Shown here: one piece after another, positions 28,189-32,994 of the stretch
Layout of the letters: every line of letters begins with the position of its first letter
How positions within the stretch are numbered: position 1 is the stretch's first letter
Assembly (NCBI GenBank): GCA_003695625.1
Contig: RFIB01000129.1
Span: forward strand, 1 to 32,994
From: Acidobacteriota bacterium
GTDB lineage: Bacteria; Acidobacteriota; Polarisedimenticolia; J045
Length of the DNA: 32,994 nt
Reading direction: 5' to 3'
Position numbers and translations under genes: made by a program
The notes under the pieces: model-generated
The model's input: only the letters and a program-made list of their open reading frames with translations
The model's database searches: none
Told to the model about the DNA's origin: nothing

Positions 28189-29178
28189 ATGGACCTGTCG
28201 ACGACGTACATGGGCCTGACGCTGCGCAGCCCGCTCGTGCCCTCGGCCTCCCCGCTCTCCGAGAGCGTCGACACGATCCGCGAACTCGAGGATGCCGGCG
28301 CGGCCGCGATCGTGCTGCACTCGCTGTTCGAGGAGCAGCTCCGCTACGAGGAACTCGAGCTGCACCACTACATGGAGTACGGCTCGGAGAGCTTCGCCGA
28401 GGCGCTGAGCTACTTCCCCGAGCCGGGCGAGTACCGCAAGGGGCCGGACGAGTACCTCGAGCACATCCGGCGCACGCGCGAGGCGGTCGGCATTCCTGTC
28501 ATCGCCAGCCTCAACGCGTCCCGGCCCGGCTCGTGGATGGAGTTCGCCAGGCGCTTCGAGGAGGCGGGCGCCCACGCGATCGAACTCAACATCTACTTCC
28601 TGCCGACCGACATCGACGAGCCGGTACGCGAGATCGAGCAGACCTACGTCGACGTGGTCCGCGAAGTTGCCGGCAGCGTCGGCATTCCCGTCGCCGTCAA
28701 GCTGCACCCGTTCTTCACCTCGGTCGCCCACATGGCGCACGACCTCGAGCGCGCCGGCGCACGCGGCCTCGCCCTGTTCAACCGCTTCTACCAGCCCGAC
28801 ATCGACCCCGAGAACCTCGAGGTGTTCCCGAACCTGAAGCTGTCGAGTCCGTACGAGTCGCGGCTGGCGCTGCGCTGGATCGCGATCCTCCACGGGCGGA
28901 TCTCGTGCGACCTGGCCGCCACGGGGGGCGTCCACCACGGGCGGGACGCGATCAAGCTGCTGATGGCCGGCGCGCGCGTGACGCACCTGTGCTCGGCGCT
29001 GCTCAAGTACGGCGTCGGGCACCTCAGGCGCGTCGAGGAGGAGATCGCCACCTGGCTCGAGGAGAACGAGTACGGGGCGCTGGCCGACATCGTCGGGGTG
29101 ATGAGCCAGAAGTCGTGCCCCGACCCGCGGGCGTTCGAGCGCGCGAACTACATCCGGATGCTGCAGTCGTACGCCTGA
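28189..29178 (+). CDS. dihydroorotate dehydrogenase-like protein (FMN TIM-barrel)
   Basis: TTYMGLTLRSPLVPSASPLSES, VIASLNASRPGSWMEFARRFEEAGAHAIELNIY, PVAVKLHPFFTSVAHMAHDLERAGARGLALFNRFYQPDID, ATGGVHHGRDAIKLLMAGA. AGGAGG 6 bp upstream. Confidence 0.9.
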   Translation: MDLSTTYMGLTLRSPLVPSASPLSESVDTIRELEDAGAAAIVLHSLFEEQLRYEELELHHYMEYGSESFAEALSYFPEPGEYRKGPDEYLEHIRRTREAVGIPVIASLNASRPGSWMEFARRFEEAGAHAIELNIYFLPTDIDEPVREIEQTYVDVVREVAGSVGIPVAVKLHPFFTSVAHMAHDLERAGARGLALFNRFYQPDIDPENLEVFPNLKLSSPYESRLALRWIAILHGRISCDLAATGGVHHGRDAIKLLMAGARVTHLCSALLKYGVGHLRRVEEEIATWLEENEYGALADIVGVMSQKSCPDPRAFERANYIRMLQSYA

Positions 29179-29191
29179 CCGGCGGGGCGGA

Positions 29192-30289
29192 TCACCCGAG
29201 GGCGCGCCGCTCGGCGCTGCGCGAGAACAACGCCTCGAGCTGCTCGGGATCCGGCTCGCCGGCGAGCCTCCGCCGCGCGAGCCGCTCGCGCAGCGTCTCG
29301 GTCAGGTACTCGCGCACGCGCGCACGCAACTGGTCGAGCGTCTCGAGCGCGGGGTCGAGGATCGCCTCGTGCGACCAGTGAAAGTCGGTGACGCGGCCCT
29401 CGGCGTCGGCGAGCAGGAAGCATCCCGCCTTGAAGATCTGGAACAGCGCGGAGCTGACCTTGCCGTGCGCGCTGTCCATCCCGCTCGACTCGAACACGCC
29501 GACCAGCTCGTCGAGCATCTGCTGGTGGCGCACGCGCGGGCGTCCCTGGCCGCCATCGGTGGCAAGATCCCACACGCGGGCGGAGATCTCCTCCCAGTCC
29601 TCGCGGGCAAGCACGTACAGCCGCGGCTGGCCGTAGCGCAGCACGTCGCGGTAGTACGCGGCGTCGTGACGCGGCTCGCCGAGATCGCGCTCGGTCTCGC
29701 CGTTGCCCGCGGGGTACCCGGAACGCGTACGCCCGCCGCCTGCCTGCACCCGGTCGAGGTCGGCCAGGTCCGCGAACCGGTCGAGCCACGCCGCGGCGGC
29801 GCGCGCCTGCCCCTCGTCGAGTTCCGCGGCGGTCGCGACCCAGAGACCGCGCCGGCGCAGCTCGGCGGCGACGGGGAGCATGCCGTCGTCGCCCCCGACC
29901 AGCACGAAGCCGTCGACACCGCGGGGTGAACGCGCCAGCTCGATGCAGTCCGCCGTGATCCGCACGTCGAGGGTGGCGTGGGGCGAGCCGCCGGGCATGC
30001 GGAAGACCTGGACCGGCTCGATGCCGAGTTCGAGCAGCGAGCGCGGGAGCGACTGCAGGAAGTAGTCGCGGTAGCTCTCGCCCTCCTCGCGACGCCAGAC
30101 ATTGAAGTTGGCGTAGGCGCGCCGGACGGCCAGCCGGCGGCCGCCGGCCAGCCGGTCCGCCGCGGCCAGCAGCTCGGCCAGGCCGGCGACGGGATCCCAC
30201 GCCACCGGCGGCGCGGCGTCGGCGCAGGCCCGCTCGCGTGCGATGAACCAGCTCTCGAGGTCGATGATCAGGGCAACGGATCCGGACAT
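29192..30289 (-). CDS. NYN-domain (PIN-like/LabA-type) protein with an uncharacterised C-terminal extension
   Basis: ALIIDLESWF (N-terminal Asp), AYANFNVWRRE, KxxD-like DVRITADCIELA, VDGFVLVGGDDGMLPVAAELRRRGLWV. Confidence 0.75.
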   Translation of the reverse strand: MSGSVALIIDLESWFIARERACADAAPPVAWDPVAGLAELLAAADRLAGGRRLAVRRAYANFNVWRREEGESYRDYFLQSLPRSLLELGIEPVQVFRMPGGSPHATLDVRITADCIELARSPRGVDGFVLVGGDDGMLPVAAELRRRGLWVATAAELDEGQARAAAAWLDRFADLADLDRVQAGGGRTRSGYPAGNGETERDLGEPRHDAAYYRDVLRYGQPRLYVLAREDWEEISARVWDLATDGGQGRPRVRHQQMLDELVGVFESSGMDSAHGKVSSALFQIFKAGCFLLADAEGRVTDFHWSHEAILDPALETLDQLRARVREYLTETLRERLARRRLAGEPDPEQLEALFSRSAERRALG

Positions 30290-30458
30290 GCAGGCACCTC
30301 ATCGCCGGCAGCTCCGGGCGGCAGATCGTGCCCGATGACCCCGGGCGGCCGGCCGCGCACGATAGCGCATCTCGGCCGAGCCGGCGAGCAGCGGCACGCC
30401 CCCTCCCGCTCTGGCAGAATCCGCGGGTGGCGGCGCCCGGGGCCGCCGGGAGAGCGAC

Positions 30459-31628
30459 ATGGCAGACACGCCCCGCCACGGGCTGGCGACGCGCGCGATC
30501 CACGCCGGGCAGGAGCCGGATCCGCGCACCGGCGCCGTCGTCGTCCCGATCGTCACCTCGTCGACGTTCAAGCAGGACGGCGTCGGAGGATTCCGCGACG
30601 GCTTCGAATACGCGCGGACCGGCAACCCGACCCGGCGCTCGCTCGAGCAGACCCTCGCGGCGATCGAGAACGGGACGCACGCCCGCGCGTTCGCCAGCGG
30701 CTCGGCGGCGACCGATGCGGTCGTCTCGCTGCTCTCGCCGGGTGATGAGGTGCTGACGACGATCGACGTCTACGGCGGGACGTACCGGTATCTCGAGCAG
30801 GTCAAGGCCCGCTGGGGCCTCGTCTGTCGCTTTCTCGCCACATCGGACGCGGAGGAGATCCTCGCCGCGATCACCGACCGCACCCGGCTGATCTGGATCG
30901 AGACGCCGACCAACCCGCTGCTCAACGTGATCGACATCGCGGCACTGGCCGCGGGGCGGCCCGAGGGCGTGCTGCTGGCGGTCGACAACACGTTCGCCAC
31001 GCCGGCGCTGCAGAACCCGCTCGACCTGGGCGCCGATATCGTCGCGCACAGCGCGACCAAGTACCTCGGCGGCCATTCCGACGTGCTCGGTGGCGCGGTG
31101 ATCACGCGCGACGCGGAACTCGACGAACGGATCGGATTCCACCAGAACGCCGTCGGCGCCGTCCCCTCGCCGTTCGACTGCTTCCTGGTCCAGCGGGGCA
31201 TCAAGACGCTGTCCGTGCGCATGCCGCGGCACGAGGACAACGCCCGCCGGATCGCCTCGCTGCTCGAGGAGCACCCCGCGGTCGAGCGCGTGTTCTTCCC
31301 CGGCCTGCCGAGCCATCCGCATCACGAGCTGGCGCGCCGCCAGATGCGCGGCGTGCCCGGGATGGTCTCGTTCCGGCTCGCCGGCGGCCGGGCGGCCGCC
31401 GACCGGTTCCTCGACGGCCTCGAGCTGTTCGCGCTCGCGGAGAGCCTCGGCGGCGTCGAGTCGCTGGCCTGCTATCCGTACACGATGACCCACGGCGCGA
31501 TCCCGGACGCGCAGAAGCAGGCGATCGGGATCACCGAGAACCTCGTGCGGCTCTCGGTCGGCATCGAGGACGCGGCGGACCTGCTCGCGGATGTCGAGCA
31601 GGCCCTCGCACGGGCTGCCGCGCCGTGA
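30459..31628 (+). CDS. Cys/Met metabolism PLP-dependent enzyme (cystathionine gamma-synthase/lyase-like)
   Basis: TRAIHAGQEPDP, YARTGNPTRRSLEQTLAAIENGTHARAFASGSAAT, VDNTFATPALQNPLDLGADIVAHSATKYLGGHSDVLGG (PLP Lys). Confidence 0.94.
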   Translation: MADTPRHGLATRAIHAGQEPDPRTGAVVVPIVTSSTFKQDGVGGFRDGFEYARTGNPTRRSLEQTLAAIENGTHARAFASGSAATDAVVSLLSPGDEVLTTIDVYGGTYRYLEQVKARWGLVCRFLATSDAEEILAAITDRTRLIWIETPTNPLLNVIDIAALAAGRPEGVLLAVDNTFATPALQNPLDLGADIVAHSATKYLGGHSDVLGGAVITRDAELDERIGFHQNAVGAVPSPFDCFLVQRGIKTLSVRMPRHEDNARRIASLLEEHPAVERVFFPGLPSHPHHELARRQMRGVPGMVSFRLAGGRAAADRFLDGLELFALAESLGGVESLACYPYTMTHGAIPDAQKQAIGITENLVRLSVGIEDAADLLADVEQALARAAAP

Positions 31629-31650
31629 CGGCGCCCGGGAGCGACCCGCG

Positions 31651-32580
31651 GTGATCGCCGCCGGGCGGACGCGCGCGACCCGCGGCCCGCGCTACCTCGC
31701 GCTGGCCGAGTCCGGCGAGCTGGCCCGCCGGGCAGCCGCGGCGGTCGCCCGTCTCGCCTCGTGCGACCTGTGTCCGCACCGCTGCCACGCGGACCGCACC
31801 GCCGGACCGTTCGGACTGTGCTGCATCGGGCGTCGCGCAGTGGTGCACGGCTGGGGACCGCATCTCGGCGAGGAGCCGCCGATCCGCGGCACGCGCGGCT
31901 CCGGGACCGTGTTCTTCTCCGGGTGCAACCTGTCGTGCGTCTTCTGCCAGAACTGGGAGACGAGCCATCTGCGCCGCGGCCGCGAGACATCCCCGGACGA
32001 ACTGGCGGAGATCATGCTCGCGCTGCAGCGCGCGGGGTGCCACAACATCAACCTGGTCAGCCCGACGCACGTGCTGGCGCAGGTGCTCGAGGCGCTGCCG
32101 ATCGCCGTCGATCGCGGACTGCGGCTGCCGCTGGTGTGGAACTCCGGCGGCTACGACGCGGTCGACGCCCTCGCCCTGCTCGACGGCGTCGTCGACATCT
32201 ACATGCCCGACGCCAAGTACGGCGCCGACGAGCCGGCGCGCACGCTCTCGGGCGCGCCCGACTACGTCGCCGTCAACCGGGCCGCGCTGCGCGAGATGCA
32301 CCGCCAGGTCGGCGACCTCGAGATCGGTCCCGACGGACTGGCCCGCCGCGGGCTGCTCGTGCGCCATCTCGTGCTGCCCGGACGGCTCGCCGCGAGCGAG
32401 GCGGTGTTCGACTTCCTCGCCCGCGAGATCTCGCCGAATACCGCGGTCAACGTGATGGACCAGTACCGACCCTGCTGGCGGGCCGACGAGCATCCGCCGG
32501 CCGACCGGCCGCTGACGCGCGCGGAGTTCGAGCAGGCGCTCGCCTCGGCCCGCCGTGCCGGTCTCTCGCGGTTCGTCTGA
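31651..32580 (+). CDS. radical SAM protein, PflA/PflX-like
   Basis: FFSGCNLSCVFCQNWETS (CX3CX2C), N-terminal Cys cluster CDLCPHRCHADRTAGPFGLCC, INLVSPTHVLAQVLEAL, MPDAKYG. GTG start at 31651 chosen; ORF track begins at 31591. Confidence 0.88.
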   Translation: MIAAGRTRATRGPRYLALAESGELARRAAAAVARLASCDLCPHRCHADRTAGPFGLCCIGRRAVVHGWGPHLGEEPPIRGTRGSGTVFFSGCNLSCVFCQNWETSHLRRGRETSPDELAEIMLALQRAGCHNINLVSPTHVLAQVLEALPIAVDRGLRLPLVWNSGGYDAVDALALLDGVVDIYMPDAKYGADEPARTLSGAPDYVAVNRAALREMHRQVGDLEIGPDGLARRGLLVRHLVLPGRLAASEAVFDFLAREISPNTAVNVMDQYRPCWRADEHPPADRPLTRAEFEQALASARRAGLSRFV

Positions 32581-32610
32581 CGGACCGCCGCCCCCCAAGG
32601 AGTCCCTGCA

Positions 32611-32994
32611 ATGCGCACGACGACACGAGTCCTGTCCCTGGCGATTCTCCTCGCGCTGACGGCGCTGCCCGGCGCGCTCGCGACCGGGGCCTCGCCCGGC
32701 CTGACGCTCGAGCAGGCCGTATCGCTGCGCAGCGTCTCCGGCGCGGTGATCTCCCCGGACGGCGCACGGCTCGCCTGGATCCTCCACGAGCCGCGCGATC
32801 CGTTCGCCGAGGACGACGGACCGGCGCGGGACCGGCTGCAGGTCGCGCCGTTCGCCGAAGGAACGCCTCGGATCTTCGTCGGCGGCGAGACGGATGTCTC
32901 GGCGGTCGCGTTCACGCCGGCCGGCGACGCGATCACGTTCCTCGCCAGGCGCGGTGACGACGAGCACAAGGCGCTGTGGTCGATCCCGGTCGAC
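32611..32994 (+). CDS. S9 family peptidase, N-terminal part with signal peptide (truncated by window end)
   Basis: MRTTTRVLSLAILLALTALPGALATGASPGLTLEQAVSLRSVSGAVISPDGARLAWILHEPRD...TDVSAVAFTPAGDAITFLARRGDDEHKALWSIPVD; beta-propeller-like blades. Runs off the end in frame and is absent from the ORF track. Confidence 0.75.
   Translation, partial: MRTTTRVLSLAILLALTALPGALATGASPGLTLEQAVSLRSVSGAVISPDGARLAWILHEPRDPFAEDDGPARDRLQVAPFAEGTPRIFVGGETDVSAVAFTPAGDAITFLARRGDDEHKALWSIPVD

Noticed and set aside
24219-28274. 1351-aa minus-strand ORF antisense to nifJ
   Set aside because: Sequence is repetitive Arg/Val/Asp/Leu/His-rich translation typical of the antisense of a high-GC gene; nifJ on the plus strand has full-length motif support.
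29148-31493. 781-aa minus-strand ORF covering the NYN gene and the antisense of the PLP enzyme
   Set aside because: Out-of-frame shadow of both; motif-supported ORFs exist in other frames.

Overview
High-GC bacterial chromosomal segment, densely packed with genes. It looks like a respiratory and energy-metabolism neighbourhood; I see no rRNA, tRNA, CRISPR array or transposase. Main content: (i) a minus-strand cbb3-type oxidase operon: orphan cyclic-nucleotide-binding-like protein, fused CcoN-CcoO, CcoQ-like, short monohaem CcoP, CcoG, FixH, a SafE/TauE-like membrane protein, CcoI-type Cu P-ATPase, RNase HI. It is divergent from an FNR-like regulator, with a perfect TTGAT-N4-ATCAA box between them. 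(ii) A plus-strand pair of cytochrome bd-superfamily-like membrane proteins (17916-20710). The first carries two C-terminal CXXCH domains and the two proteins show complementary loss of CydA-like residues; this is the best candidate for an under-described system. (iii) NifJ plus a dihydroorotate-dehydrogenase-like protein. (iv) An SCP2-like protein plus WS/DGAT acyltransferase pair. (v) Peptidases (two S9, one exported M3/PepF-like), MsrB, an XRE-cupin regulator, TatD, an SDR, a NYN-domain protein, a Cys/Met PLP enzyme and a radical SAM protein. (vi) A 39-aa Lys/Cys-rich mini-protein overlapping an uncharacterised exported helical protein. Very long antisense ORFs (up to 1351 aa) are judged high-GC artefacts. 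All assignments rest on motif reading only; no searches were run.
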